A DNA stretch of 28,107 nucleotides from Bacteroidota bacterium. Lineage in GTDB: Bacteria > Bacteroidota > Bacteroidia > Cytophagales > Cyclobacteriaceae. Shown here one piece after another: positions 1-8,394 of the stretch. Both the position numbers and the translations under genes were made by a program. The notes under the pieces are model-generated. The model had not been told where the DNA came from and searched no databases. It saw only the letters and a program-made list of their open reading frames with translations. Each line of letters opens with the position of its first letter. Position 1 is the stretch's first letter. The stretch spans positions 1 through 28,107 of the forward strand of contig JAEZEH010000061.1 in NCBI GenBank assembly GCA_023417785.1. Reading direction: 5' to 3'.

Positions 1-342
1 ATCATTACCCTGGCCGGAGCAGTAGTAACGATCCTGGCAAACTATCTGTTAATTCCGCGTCTTGGTTATGAAGGTAGCAGTTGGGCCACCCTTATATGCT
101 ACTTTTTTATGGCGTTAATATGTTACCTCGCGGGCCGGCGATATCTGGCGATCCCGTATAACGTAGGGACCAATTTGTTATACATTTTAGTTACAGCGCT
201 TATCGTTTACTTCGTAAATAAAGTAACCATCTCTAACGCCTGGCTGGCATCAACTTTTCATATGGTTGTTGTCGCGCTCTTCGTGTTGGTTGTGTTTCTT
301 GTTGAGAGAAAATCATTCCGACGGGCGTTAGAAACAAAATGA
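1..342 (+). CDS. Flippase-like polysaccharide biosynthesis protein, C-terminal part (5' truncated)
   Basis: The reading frame is open from the first base and stops at 340-342, so the gene begins outside the window. The visible 113 residues are very hydrophobic, with about three or four membrane segments separated by short basic loops, and end in a basic tail (KSFRRALETK). The motif around NYLLIPRLGYEGSSWATL (residues 15-32) is typical of the penultimate helices of Wzx/MATE-type oligosaccharide flippases, where an asparagine-tyrosine and a 'P..G..G...A' pattern recur. Such proteins move lipid-linked sugars across the inner membrane. The next gene, a sugar nucleotidyltransferase 39 nt downstream, fits a glycan role. 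Only the C-terminus is seen, so the exact family is tentative. Confidence 0.7.
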   Translation: MITLAGAVVTILANYLLIPRLGYEGSSWATLICYFFMALICYLAGRRYLAIPYNVGTNLLYILVTALIVYFVNKVTISNAWLASTFHMVVVALFVLVVFLVERKSFRRALETK

Positions 343-381
343 GGTATTAACCAGATAAAAAGAAAAACCCTACACTTAACT

Positions 382-1386
382 ATGAACATTATTATTCCGA
401 TGGCGGGTCTGGGAAAGCGCATGCGCCCGCACACATTGACCGTTCCGAAACCCCTGCTTCCTATTGCCGGCAAGCCTATCGTACACCGGCTGGTAGAAGA
501 CATTGCCAAAGTCTGCCCGGAGAAAATTGATTCCATCGGATTCATCATTCATCCGAGCTTTGGGAAAGACGTGGAGGAAAGTCTGATCGCCATCGCTGCC
601 GAAGTTGGCGCGCAGGGAAAAATTTTCTACCAGGAAAAAGCAATGGGAATTTCACATGCATTGCTTTTTGCCAAAGAACTCTTCAAGGGAAAAGTGATCG
701 TGGCGTTTGCCGATACGCTGTTCAAAGCCGATTTCAAACTTGATACTTCCCGCGATGGGATTATCTGGGTGCAAAAGGTAGATGAACCGTCGCAGTTTGG
801 CGTGGTGAAGCTGAATGAAGAAGGCGAGATAATTGATCTGGTCGAGAAGCCGACTTCGTTTGTGTCAGATCTGGCCATTATCGGAATTTATTTCTTCCGT
901 GATGGAGAAGCACTTGCCAGTGAAATGCAATACCTGATCGACAACGATATCAAAGACAAAGGGGAGTACCAATTCACGTCAGCCTTACAGGGTTTGAATA
1001 AGAAAGGAGCAAAGCTTATCCCCGGACAGGTGACCGAGTGGCTTGACTGTGGGAATAAAAATGTGACCGTTCAGACGAATCAGCGGTACCTGGAATATAT
1101 CAAGGACCAGCAACTTGTTTCGGACCAGGCGCAACTGACAAACACGGTGATCATTCCACCCTGTTTCGTCGGGGCAGGTGCCAAAATTGAAAATTCCGTA
1201 ATCGGGCCCCATGTTTCTGTTGGCGAAAAAACCGTGATCGCAGACAGCCGCATAAGGAATTCCATCATCCAACGGGAGAGCAGGATTTCAAGTGCGGTAC
1301 TGGAAAACAGTATGTTGGGGAATTTCGTTATTTTTGAAGGATCGCCGAAAGATTTGAGCGTGGGGGATTACAATACCATTTCGTGA
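382..1386 (+). CDS. Sugar-phosphate nucleotidyltransferase with C-terminal beta-helix
   Basis: This 334-residue protein starts with the nucleotide-binding signature of the NTP_transferase family (MAGLGKRMRPHTLTVPKPLL, residues 7-26), with the G-x-G-x-R loop and the PKPLLPI lysine. Residues 1 to about 235 form the Rossmann-like transferase domain. AFADTLF near residue 108 supplies the metal-binding aspartate, and GVV..NEEGEI...EKP is the usual middle motif. The last 80 residues contain hexapeptide-type turns (VIIPPCFVGAGAKIENSVIG) of a left-handed beta-helix. The family makes NDP-sugars from a sugar 1-phosphate and NTP in the cytoplasm. The sequence does not reveal the sugar or nucleotide. It overlaps the next gene by 4 nt (GTGA), implying coupled translation. 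Confidence 0.88.
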   Translation: MNIIIPMAGLGKRMRPHTLTVPKPLLPIAGKPIVHRLVEDIAKVCPEKIDSIGFIIHPSFGKDVEESLIAIAAEVGAQGKIFYQEKAMGISHALLFAKELFKGKVIVAFADTLFKADFKLDTSRDGIIWVQKVDEPSQFGVVKLNEEGEIIDLVEKPTSFVSDLAIIGIYFFRDGEALASEMQYLIDNDIKDKGEYQFTSALQGLNKKGAKLIPGQVTEWLDCGNKNVTVQTNQRYLEYIKDQQLVSDQAQLTNTVIIPPCFVGAGAKIENSVIGPHVSVGEKTVIADSRIRNSIIQRESRISSAVLENSMLGNFVIFEGSPKDLSVGDYNTIS

Positions 1387-3149
1387 CTTCAAAAAGACAA
1401 CATATTCATTTTTTCCTGATCGGGCTCCTGTTGATGGGCTCAGTAACTGGTTTTGGACAGAAAAAGAAGAAGGGGCCTGAAGAAGTTCAGGCTTCGGCTT
1501 CCCGACTGCGGGAGGCGGAATTCTATTTTACCGAGGGAGAAAAGTTTTTCATCCTCGAGGATTACGCGAAAGCGCTTTCTTACTACGAAAAAACCCTCGA
1601 AATAAATCCGGACAATGCGACAGTTCATTACAAGATCGCGGAAGTTCAGAGTCAAAGTGGGCGGCCCGAGGATTTGCAAAAGGCGGCTTTGAGTATCGAT
1701 CATGCGTTGCGCCTGGAGTCAAAGAACAAGTATTTTTATTTGCTGGGCGCGAACATTTACGCGGCCCTGTCGCGATACGACAAGGCAGCAAAAATATACG
1801 AGACGCTGATTCAGGAGGTTCCGGGATCGGAAGAGTATCTCTACGAACTTGCAGCCGTCTACCAGTTTGCCAATAAATTCGACGAAGCGTTCAAAACGTA
1901 TGAAAAAGCTGAAAAATCGTTAGGCGTCAACGAGATTTCGTCGCTTCAGAAACAACGCATTCTGATGGAGCAGGGCAAAGTGCGGGAGGCCGTTGCAGAA
2001 GGGGAGAAGTTGATGACTCATTTTCCCGGTGAGGAACGGCTCCTAATGGGCTTTACAGAGTTCCTTTCCCAGAATGGCATGCGCAAGCAGGCGATCGCCT
2101 ACCTTGAGAAATTTGCTTTAGAAAACCCGGACGCCGTTAATACCCGCATACTACTGGCGGCATTCTACCGTGAAAACAACCAGGAGGATAAGGCCAGACC
2201 AATGTTGCTGGGGCTGTTTGAGCACCCGGATGTCGATGTTAACAGTAAGCTTCTTATAATGGGGGCATATAACGCCGAGTTGAATCTGCTTCGCGCAAAG
2301 AATGGCCTCGACAGTAATAAGTTTGCTTTCGCTGAACAGCTGTTTAATAAATTATTGGAAAGTTCAACTACCGGGGCTAAAACACATGTTGTCGGAGGCG
2401 ATTTGTATCTGGCGGGAGGGAAATTCGAAAGAGCAAGGGAAGAGTATTTGAAAGCCATTGAAGAAGGCGACGTCACTTTTGAAGTCTGGCAAAACCTTTT
2501 GTCTTTGGATCAGCAATTGGGCGATTCGCGGAATTTAGTCGAGCACTCGGAGGACGCGCTGGAGATTTTTCCAAACCAGGGGATTCTGTACTATTTTAAT
2601 GGAGAAGGCCATCTTCGCTCCGGCAACTACGATGATGCAATTGCCTCTCTAGAGCAGGGAAAGCGACTATCCGGTTCGAATCCAGCTCAGTTAGCGGACA
2701 TAAATGCCGGCCTTGGTGAGGCTTATTATTTCAGTGGGGACGCTTCCCGGTCCGACCAGGCGTTTGAGCAGGCCCTGGCGCAGAATGAGGCCCGTCCCGA
2801 AGTGCTGAACAGGTATGCCACGGTGTTGGTTGCGCGAAAGGAGAAGCTTGAAAAGGCAGAACAGATCACTGCGCAGCTGGTGAAAGAACATCCTGAAAAC
2901 ATCGCGTTTCTCGATACGTATTCGCTGGTGTTATATCACCGGGGCAAATTTCAGGAGGCAAAAAAAATAATTGAACGGGCGATCAGCCAGGAGAATGTGA
3001 AGGCCACGTATCTGGAACATTATGGTGACATTCTTTACAAACTTGGCGAAATTGACGCTGCTGTTGTGCAATGGGAAAAGGCGCGGAGCCGCAATACAAA
3101 CAACGAACTCCTGAATAAAAAAATAGCCAACCGGAAAATCTATGAATAG
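1383..3149 (+). CDS. Secreted tetratricopeptide-repeat protein
   Basis: This 588-residue protein starts at a GTG that overlaps the previous stop codon. The N-terminus is a signal peptide (HFFLIGLLLMGSVTGFGQ), probably cut after the FGQ near residue 26, followed by a lysine-rich stretch. Almost all the rest is TPR helices, recognisable from repeated A..YY.K.L...P signatures, for example near residues 62-76 (YAKALSYYEKTLEINPD), 133-150 and 325-350. The C-terminus ends in a final repeat (AAVVQWEKARSRN). TPR arrays are protein-binding scaffolds, here probably in the periplasm or at the outer membrane. Its overlaps with the transferase upstream and the DUF4292 lipoprotein downstream suggest shared envelope work. 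The partner is unknown. Confidence 0.87.
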   Translation: MTSKRQHIHFFLIGLLLMGSVTGFGQKKKKGPEEVQASASRLREAEFYFTEGEKFFILEDYAKALSYYEKTLEINPDNATVHYKIAEVQSQSGRPEDLQKAALSIDHALRLESKNKYFYLLGANIYAALSRYDKAAKIYETLIQEVPGSEEYLYELAAVYQFANKFDEAFKTYEKAEKSLGVNEISSLQKQRILMEQGKVREAVAEGEKLMTHFPGEERLLMGFTEFLSQNGMRKQAIAYLEKFALENPDAVNTRILLAAFYRENNQEDKARPMLLGLFEHPDVDVNSKLLIMGAYNAELNLLRAKNGLDSNKFAFAEQLFNKLLESSTTGAKTHVVGGDLYLAGGKFERAREEYLKAIEEGDVTFEVWQNLLSLDQQLGDSRNLVEHSEDALEIFPNQGILYYFNGEGHLRSGNYDDAIASLEQGKRLSGSNPAQLADINAGLGEAYYFSGDASRSDQAFEQALAQNEARPEVLNRYATVLVARKEKLEKAEQITAQLVKEHPENIAFLDTYSLVLYHRGKFQEAKKIIERAISQENVKATYLEHYGDILYKLGEIDAAVVQWEKARSRNTNNELLNKKIANRKIYE

Positions 3150-3906
3150 GTCCCTGAGCATCGCCGTTTTGTTCATTTGCACATTGTTCTTTTTTTCCTG
3201 TAGCCGGAAAATCGTCGCGCCTGCTGTGAGCGAACCGGCAACGACTAAGGAACTTCATATTGAAGGGATTGATTTTGGCTACTTTCAGGGCAAGGCGCGA
3301 ATGATCCTGCGCGACGCGAACAAAGAGCGCGAGGTGAAGGCAAATATTCGCATCCGTAAGGACAGTGTCATCTGGATGACCTTTTCGGTAATCGGCGTGC
3401 AGGGCGGGAAAGCCCTGATCAATAAAGACTCTATCACGATTGTAAGCAATATGGATAAAGAGTATTTCGTTTTTGAATACCCGGAGCTATCGAAACGGTA
3501 CAATTTTGACATTAATTACGACGTGATTCAGGCTGCGATGTTGGGCAATCTGATTCTTCCGAGGGATCCGGATACCGAGACCGTTACGCCGGAATCTTCG
3601 ATGTTCATCCTGAAACAGGAGGCCGGAACCGTTGAAGTATCGAACTTTATAAATGCTGCCAGTACCAAGATCGAAAAAATTGAGATGAAGGAACAGAATT
3701 CGAGCAATTCACTCGTTATAAATTATTCGAATTTTCAGCCCGTGAGCGACAAGGTTTTTCCCTATAACGGAACCATCAGTCTGTTCTACAAGACGATGGC
3801 GGGGGTTCTGAATACAACTATTATATTTGAATACAGTAAGGCAGATGTTGGAGACAAGGAACTTAAGTTTCCGTTTAATATTCCCAAGCGATATGTACGC
3901 CGGTAG
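3142..3906 (+). CDS. DUF4292 family lipoprotein
   Basis: This 254-residue protein begins with a lipoprotein signal peptide; the lipobox FFFSC puts the acylated cysteine at residue 20. The body matches the DUF4292 family of Bacteroidota: an F.G.A...L.D....EVKANIRIRKDSVIWM segment, a glycine turn (VIGVQGGKALINKDSI), then a Y-rich strand and a LLGNLILP-like segment. The run of beta strands followed by 'IRKDSVIW' resembles LolA/LolB-like lipoprotein-binding folds, so a role in lipoprotein or lipid handling at the outer membrane is possible, but this is inference. The ATG overlaps the TPR stop by 8 nt, and its own stop lies 14 nt inside the next gene. Confidence 0.85.
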   Translation: MNRSLSIAVLFICTLFFFSCSRKIVAPAVSEPATTKELHIEGIDFGYFQGKARMILRDANKEREVKANIRIRKDSVIWMTFSVIGVQGGKALINKDSITIVSNMDKEYFVFEYPELSKRYNFDINYDVIQAAMLGNLILPRDPDTETVTPESSMFILKQEAGTVEVSNFINAASTKIEKIEMKEQNSSNSLVINYSNFQPVSDKVFPYNGTISLFYKTMAGVLNTTIIFEYSKADVGDKELKFPFNIPKRYVRR

Positions 3907-5083
3907 TCGTATCCTGGTCCTTCTTCTTTGCTGTTTCATTATCACGTTTTCGGCAACCGCCCAGAAAAAATCCAAGACACAGCTTCAGAAGGAACGCCAG
4001 CAAAACCTGCAAAAGATCAATGAGGTTGAAAAAATTCTTACGCAGACGGCGACCCGAAAGAAGAATTCCCTGGGCGAGTTGAACGCCATGAATCAGCGCA
4101 TCCGGGAGCAGGAGAACCTGATCGGCAGTATTAAATCAGAAATTTCCCTGCTGGAAACTGAAATTGACGAAAACAATGATATCATCAATGCGCTGGAGGA
4201 CGATCTCAAGAAATTGAGACAGGAGTTTTCGGCCATGCTTTACGCCGCGCAGAAAGCAAATAACAACACGACGAAATTGACTTTTCTATTCTCATCCGAA
4301 TCTTTTGACCAGTTGGTGATGCGGCTGCAATATATGGAACAGTATGCAGCCACCAGGAGACATCAGGCGCAGCAAATCAGGAAGGTACAGGAAGAACTTT
4401 CCGGGCAGGTGGAAGTTATCCGCGCACAGCGTGATGAAAAAAATCTTCTGCTGAGTGAACAGATGCGGGAAAGCGAGAATCTTGTTTCATTAAAAGACAA
4501 ACAAAACAAGCTGGTTCGGTCTCTTGTGAAGGAAGAGAAAAACCTGAAGCGTGACCTCGATAACACCAAGCAGGCTGTTGCCAAACTTGATAAGCTGATT
4601 GAAGCCGCCATTAAGGAAGAAATGGCGCGGGCTTCAGCTAAAGCGAAGTCAGCCGAATCAGTGGCTTTGTCATCGTCTTTTGAAGAAAATAAGACCAAAT
4701 TTCCTTGGCCGGTGTCGTCGGGTTTTGTGTCGTTAGGTTTCGGGCGGCAAAACCATCCGATCCTGAAGGGCATCGTGATCCAAAACAACGGTGTAAATAT
4801 CCAGACGAAGGAAGACGAAAAAGTAAAGACCGTATTTGACGGTGAAGTGCGGAAAGTGGCGTTTATCCCGACCCTGGGGAGCACAGTGATCATCAATCAC
4901 GGAGAATACCTGACTGTTTATGCCGGGTTGAAAGAGGTGTTTGTAAGGGCTGGTCAGAAAGTCTCTACCAATCAGGAGATTGGAAAAGTGTTCTCAAACA
5001 ACGAGGGGGTATCCGAGCTGCGATTCCAGATTTTCAAGAATACAACGGCGCTTGATCCCCAGGTTTGGCTGCGTAATATGTGA
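3893..5083 (+). CDS. EnvC-like murein hydrolase activator (degenerate M23/LytM)
   Basis: I chose the ATG at 3893, 14 nt inside the previous gene, because it directly precedes a signal peptide (MYAGSRILVLLLCCFIITFSATAQ). An in-frame start at 3827 would bury it. The mature 396-residue protein has a long coiled coil (about residues 25-260, rich in E, K, Q and L), then a LytM/M23 fold from FPWPVSSG to the end. The zinc ligands expected in active M23 peptidases are missing. The usual G-x-D is GVNI, the 'YAHL' histidine is YAGL, and the terminal H-x-H is LRFQI. That pattern marks EnvC-type proteins, which activate amidases rather than cut peptidoglycan themselves. It probably acts in cell separation in the periplasm. 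Confidence 0.87.
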   Translation: MYAGSRILVLLLCCFIITFSATAQKKSKTQLQKERQQNLQKINEVEKILTQTATRKKNSLGELNAMNQRIREQENLIGSIKSEISLLETEIDENNDIINALEDDLKKLRQEFSAMLYAAQKANNNTTKLTFLFSSESFDQLVMRLQYMEQYAATRRHQAQQIRKVQEELSGQVEVIRAQRDEKNLLLSEQMRESENLVSLKDKQNKLVRSLVKEEKNLKRDLDNTKQAVAKLDKLIEAAIKEEMARASAKAKSAESVALSSSFEENKTKFPWPVSSGFVSLGFGRQNHPILKGIVIQNNGVNIQTKEDEKVKTVFDGEVRKVAFIPTLGSTVIINHGEYLTVYAGLKEVFVRAGQKVSTNQEIGKVFSNNEGVSELRFQIFKNTTALDPQVWLRNM

Positions 5084-5101
5084 GATGCCGGGATCAAGCG
5101 C
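5048..5101. repeat. 12-bp perfect inverted repeat spanning the envC-like stop codon
   Basis: GCGCTTGATCCC at 5048-5059 is the exact reverse complement of GGGATCAAGCGC at 5090-5101. The 30-nt loop between the arms contains the stop codon at 5081-5083. No T-run follows on the plus strand, so it is not a standard intrinsic terminator. It could protect the 3' end of the mRNA or mark a factor-dependent end ahead of the tatA promoter. Confidence 0.7.
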
Positions 5102-5155
5102 TAAAAGTTCCGCAGATTTACTAATTATTCTCACCTGACCCCTCGTAACAAGTCA

Positions 5156-5186
5156 TTTGTTCGTAATTTATTTTAGGCTAATTTTG
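5156..5186 (+). promoter_or_regulatory. Bacteroidota-type promoter for tatA-gatA
   Basis: TTTG at 5156-5159, a 19-nt spacer and TAATTTTG at 5179-5186 exactly match the Bacteroidota -33/-7 consensus (TTTG and TAnnTTTG). Transcription should start near 5191-5194, giving a very short leader before the tatA start at 5203. Confidence 0.75.
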
Positions 5187-5202
5187 TTATTCATAAAATT
5201 TA

Positions 5203-5412
5203 ATGGCCATGAATGCTACACTATTGTTTCTGAGCGGGGTAGGTTTCCAGGAAATACTTCTCATAGGATTATTCGTTCTTGTATTCTTTGGCGCACGGAA
5301 GATTCCTGAATTCATGAAGGGGCTGGGTAAAGGTGTGCGCGAGTTTAAAGACGGAATGAAAGATGTTAAGAAAGACATCGAAGAAGCGGGCAAAATCGAA
5401 GAAGGGAAATAA
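5203..5412 (+). CDS. tatA: Twin-arginine translocase subunit TatA/TatE family
   Basis: This 69-residue protein has the TatA layout. A short N-terminus leads into one membrane helix (FQEILLIGLFVLVFFGARKIPE, residues 15-36), with the FGARKIPE hinge typical of TatA. An amphipathic helix with conserved glycines (FMKGLGKGVREFK) follows, then a charged lysine- and glutamate-rich tail. TatA oligomers form the pore that moves folded proteins across the inner membrane together with TatC, which is not in this window. Two in-frame ATGs (5203 and 5209) are possible starts; both lie just after the predicted transcription start. The stop codon abuts the gatA start with no gap. Confidence 0.92.
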   Translation: MAMNATLLFLSGVGFQEILLIGLFVLVFFGARKIPEFMKGLGKGVREFKDGMKDVKKDIEEAGKIEEGK

Positions 5413-6846
5413 GTGATCGGCCCGTACGCTACATTTCGCGACGTCCAGCACGATTTGCGGCGTGGTGACATTACCTGCAAGGACCTTGTAGCGTACTACC
5501 TCAGTAATATTCACGCGAATGTGCATCTCAATGCTTTTTTGAGTGTGTATGAGGAGGAGGCACGCGCAAAAGCTGCAGAAATCGACCAGAAACTCAAAGA
5601 TGGCAGAGCCGGCAGGCTTGCCGGCCTCGTGGTAGGTATAAAAGACGTCTTCGCGTATCAGGACCATCCCTTGCAGGCGTCCAGCAAAATTCTCAATGGT
5701 TTTACGTCTCAGTACAATGCTACAGTAGTTCAGCGGCTTCTGGATGAAGACGCTATTATTATCGGGCGCCAGAACTGCGACGAGTTCGCTATGGGGTCGT
5801 CGAACGAAAATTCTGCATTTGGACCGGTTCTTAATGCCGCTGATCAATCCCGTGTTCCGGGTGGCTCATCAGGAGGTTCGGCGGTTGCGGTTCAGGCAAA
5901 TATGTGCCACGTTTCACTGGGATCCGATACAGGAGGTTCTGTACGTCAGCCCGCCGCTTTTTGTGGGGTTGTCGGGCTTAAACCCACCTATTCGCGAATC
6001 AGCCGCTATGGTCTGATCGCTTATGGTTCATCCTTCGATTGCGTGGGTATTTTTGCCAGGTCAGTGGAAGACGTGGCGCTGGTTCTCGAAGTAATCGCCG
6101 GGCCCGACGAATTCGACAGCACCGTGTCGAATGAGGAGGTACCTTCATATGCGAGTGCTTGTGCCCTTCCGTTAGAGAAGAAGTATCGTGTCGCTTACCT
6201 CCGCGAAATTGACGAATCGGAGGGACTTCAGCCCGAAATAAGGACCGCTATTACCCGTGCGCTTGAGCAGCTGAAGGAGCGCGGTCATTTCGTTCAAGTT
6301 ATTGATTTTCCATTGCAGGAGTATGTTCTGCCCACCTATTACATTCTTGCAACAGCGGAAGCGAGTTCAAATCTCTCTAGATTTGATGGTGTAAGATACG
6401 GGCATAGAACAACAGCCCCCGGCGACCTCCTCAATATGTATAAAAAAAGCCGATCCGAAGGGTTTGGCAAGGAAGTTCAACGAAGGATACTTCTCGGGAC
6501 GTTTGTTCTCAGCGCGAGTTATTACGACGCATACTATACGAAAGCTCAAAAAGTAAGACGAATCATCAGGGAAAAGACCAAAGAAATTCTCAAGGAATTC
6601 GATTTTATTGTCATGCCGATAACTCCTACTACAGCATTTAAGTTAGGTGAACATTCCGAAAATCCGATCGAGATGTACTTGGCGGATCTTTTCTCCGTTC
6701 AGGCTAATGTAGCAGGTGTGCCGGCGATCGCAGTTCCATGTGGTGAGGATAGTTCAGGACTACCGATTGGAATGCAGATTATCACCGACGACTTTGAGGA
6801 GTCGAAGCTTTTACGCTTTTCCAACGCGTTAAAAAATATGAATTGA
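5413..6846 (+). CDS. gatA: Asp-tRNA(Asn)/Glu-tRNA(Gln) amidotransferase subunit A
   Basis: This 477-residue protein is an amidase-signature enzyme at the usual GatA length. The catalytic Lys-cisSer-Ser triad is visible as K77 (VVGIKDVF), S152 (PGGSSGGSAVAV) and S176 (SDTGGSVRQPAAF). The GLKPTYSRISRYGLIAYGSSFD block is characteristic of GatA rather than other amidases. GatA releases ammonia from glutamine so that GatB can convert misacylated Glu-tRNA(Gln) or Asp-tRNA(Asn). gatB and gatC are not in this window. It starts with GTG immediately after the tatA stop, so it is almost certainly translated from the tatA message, and an MltD-like gene follows after one base. Confidence 0.95.
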   Translation: MIGPYATFRDVQHDLRRGDITCKDLVAYYLSNIHANVHLNAFLSVYEEEARAKAAEIDQKLKDGRAGRLAGLVVGIKDVFAYQDHPLQASSKILNGFTSQYNATVVQRLLDEDAIIIGRQNCDEFAMGSSNENSAFGPVLNAADQSRVPGGSSGGSAVAVQANMCHVSLGSDTGGSVRQPAAFCGVVGLKPTYSRISRYGLIAYGSSFDCVGIFARSVEDVALVLEVIAGPDEFDSTVSNEEVPSYASACALPLEKKYRVAYLREIDESEGLQPEIRTAITRALEQLKERGHFVQVIDFPLQEYVLPTYYILATAEASSNLSRFDGVRYGHRTTAPGDLLNMYKKSRSEGFGKEVQRRILLGTFVLSASYYDAYYTKAQKVRRIIREKTKEILKEFDFIVMPITPTTAFKLGEHSENPIEMYLADLFSVQANVAGVPAIAVPCGEDSSGLPIGMQIITDDFEESKLLRFSNALKNMN

Positions 6847-6847
6847 A

Positions 6848-8281
6848 ATGAGGAAAATTGTTCTCTTAACCGCACTTACCTTCTTTTCGACTTTTGTCTT
6901 TGGTCAGGACGAAAGCGAAACCACCGTGATTGATTCTCTTGAGGTGGCTGCAGCGGAAGAGGAAATCCTATACAAGACTGACACTACGGACTACGTTTAC
7001 TATGCCTTGCCGACGGATCTCGAATACATTCCGGGAGATGATCACCCGGCCATCATTGAAGATCGGCTCCGTTGTCTGGAAAAGAACATGCCCCTCCATT
7101 ACAACGACAAGGTGCATGCTTTCATAAATTACTTTACGATCCGCGACAGAGAGTATACGAAAATGATGATGCGGAGGAAGAACCTTTACTTTCCCCTCTT
7201 CGAAAAGTATCTGGCTAAATATAACCTGCCGGACGAACTGAAATATTTGAGTATTATCGAATCGGGGTTGAATCCGCGAGCAGTTTCAAGAGCTCGTGCC
7301 GTGGGTCTTTGGCAGTTTATGTCGGCCACCGGAAAATATTACGGGCTTTCCAATGATCGCTATATCGATGAACGGATGGATCCTGAAAAATCCACCGATG
7401 CGGCCTGCCGGTATCTGCGGGATTTATATGGCATGTTCAAGGACTGGGAACTCGCTTTGGCGGCGTATAATACCGGCCCCGGAAACGTAAGGAAATCGAT
7501 TCGAAAATCAGGTTACCGCAATTCTTTCTGGGAAATTTATAAATACCTGCCCAAAGAAACGCGGGCCTATGTACCTCAGTTTGTGGCAATGATTTACACC
7601 ATGAACTATCTCGACGATCACAACTTCATTGAAGGTGGCGAGGAGCTACCTGTAGTTGCGGACACGTTGCACGTGAAGAACCACCTTCATTTTGAAACGT
7701 TTGCTGCTTTGACAGGTACGTGCCTTGAAGATCTTCAGAAACTTAATCCTTCCATCCTTCATGCCGCGGTTCCGGTTTCCGGTAAACCTTTCGTTATTAA
7801 GGTGCCTGCGACGGCCAAAGAGCGGCTGTTTGACAATAGGTTAGCCATCCTTGATTCGGCAGCCAGAGCCGGACGGAAAGAATTGGATGTTATTGCGCGG
7901 GCTTACGCGGCGCAGCAGGAAGAAACTCGTGTGGTGTACAAGGTGCGTCGGGGTGACGTGCTGGGATCGATTGCCATCAAACACAAGGTGAGTGTCGCTC
8001 AGATAAAAAAATGGAATAACCTAAGAAGCAACATGATTCGCGAAGGCCAGTTGCTTAAGGTTTATACCAAAGGCTCGGCACCCGCTGCGAGCACAGTCGC
8101 CAGCAACAGCCCGCAACGCCAGCCATTGAATGGAACCCAGACTTACACCGTTCAACCGGGCGATACGTTATGGACGATTTCCCGTAAATTCGACGGATTG
8201 ACTATCGAAAAAATCAAGAGCCTGAACAACCTCGAGGGCAACAAAATTCAGCCTGGCCAGAAACTCATCCTGGGAATATAA
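6848..8281 (+). CDS. MltD-like membrane-bound lytic transglycosylase with two LysM domains
   Basis: This 477-residue protein has a signal peptide ending in FVFGQ (about residue 20). A goose-type lysozyme/SLT domain follows at about residues 120-235: the catalytic glutamate is E138 in LKYLSIIESGLNP, followed by AVGLWQFM and AYNTGPGNVRK, the standard transglycosylase motifs. Two LysM peptidoglycan-binding repeats lie at about residues 362-408 and 432-477, each with a (V)xxGDxLxxI core. It should cleave the glycan strand to 1,6-anhydromuropeptides in the periplasm. There is no lipobox, unlike E. coli MltD. The start is one base after the gatA stop, in the same apparent operon. Confidence 0.92.
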   Translation: MRKIVLLTALTFFSTFVFGQDESETTVIDSLEVAAAEEEILYKTDTTDYVYYALPTDLEYIPGDDHPAIIEDRLRCLEKNMPLHYNDKVHAFINYFTIRDREYTKMMMRRKNLYFPLFEKYLAKYNLPDELKYLSIIESGLNPRAVSRARAVGLWQFMSATGKYYGLSNDRYIDERMDPEKSTDAACRYLRDLYGMFKDWELALAAYNTGPGNVRKSIRKSGYRNSFWEIYKYLPKETRAYVPQFVAMIYTMNYLDDHNFIEGGEELPVVADTLHVKNHLHFETFAALTGTCLEDLQKLNPSILHAAVPVSGKPFVIKVPATAKERLFDNRLAILDSAARAGRKELDVIARAYAAQQEETRVVYKVRRGDVLGSIAIKHKVSVAQIKKWNNLRSNMIREGQLLKVYTKGSAPAASTVASNSPQRQPLNGTQTYTVQPGDTLWTISRKFDGLTIEKIKSLNNLEGNKIQPGQKLILGI

Positions 8282-8394
8282 TTTAAGCCTCATTTAGCCG
8301 GATTCCTTATTTTTACGAAACCCACTTGCATCGTGGAGTGTTACCTGTGTGACTTGACAGTTTGCTGTGCATTACTGTCTTAAAATATTTGCCC

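Noticed and set aside
1383..1386. The 4-nt gene overlap as evidence of a frameshift fusing the transferase and TPR genes
   Set aside because: The TPR protein starts with its own signal peptide, so separate proteins with coupled translation explain it.
4363..4896. A 177-codon minus-strand frame opposite the EnvC-like gene
   Set aside because: The product is serine- and arginine-rich low-complexity sequence expected from reversing a coiled-coil gene.
8354..8391. TTGACA and TAAAAT before the DUF4837 gene as an E. coli-type promoter
   Set aside because: Spacing is too long (21 nt), the -10 would abut the start codon, and every convincing promoter in this window is of the Bacteroidota form.
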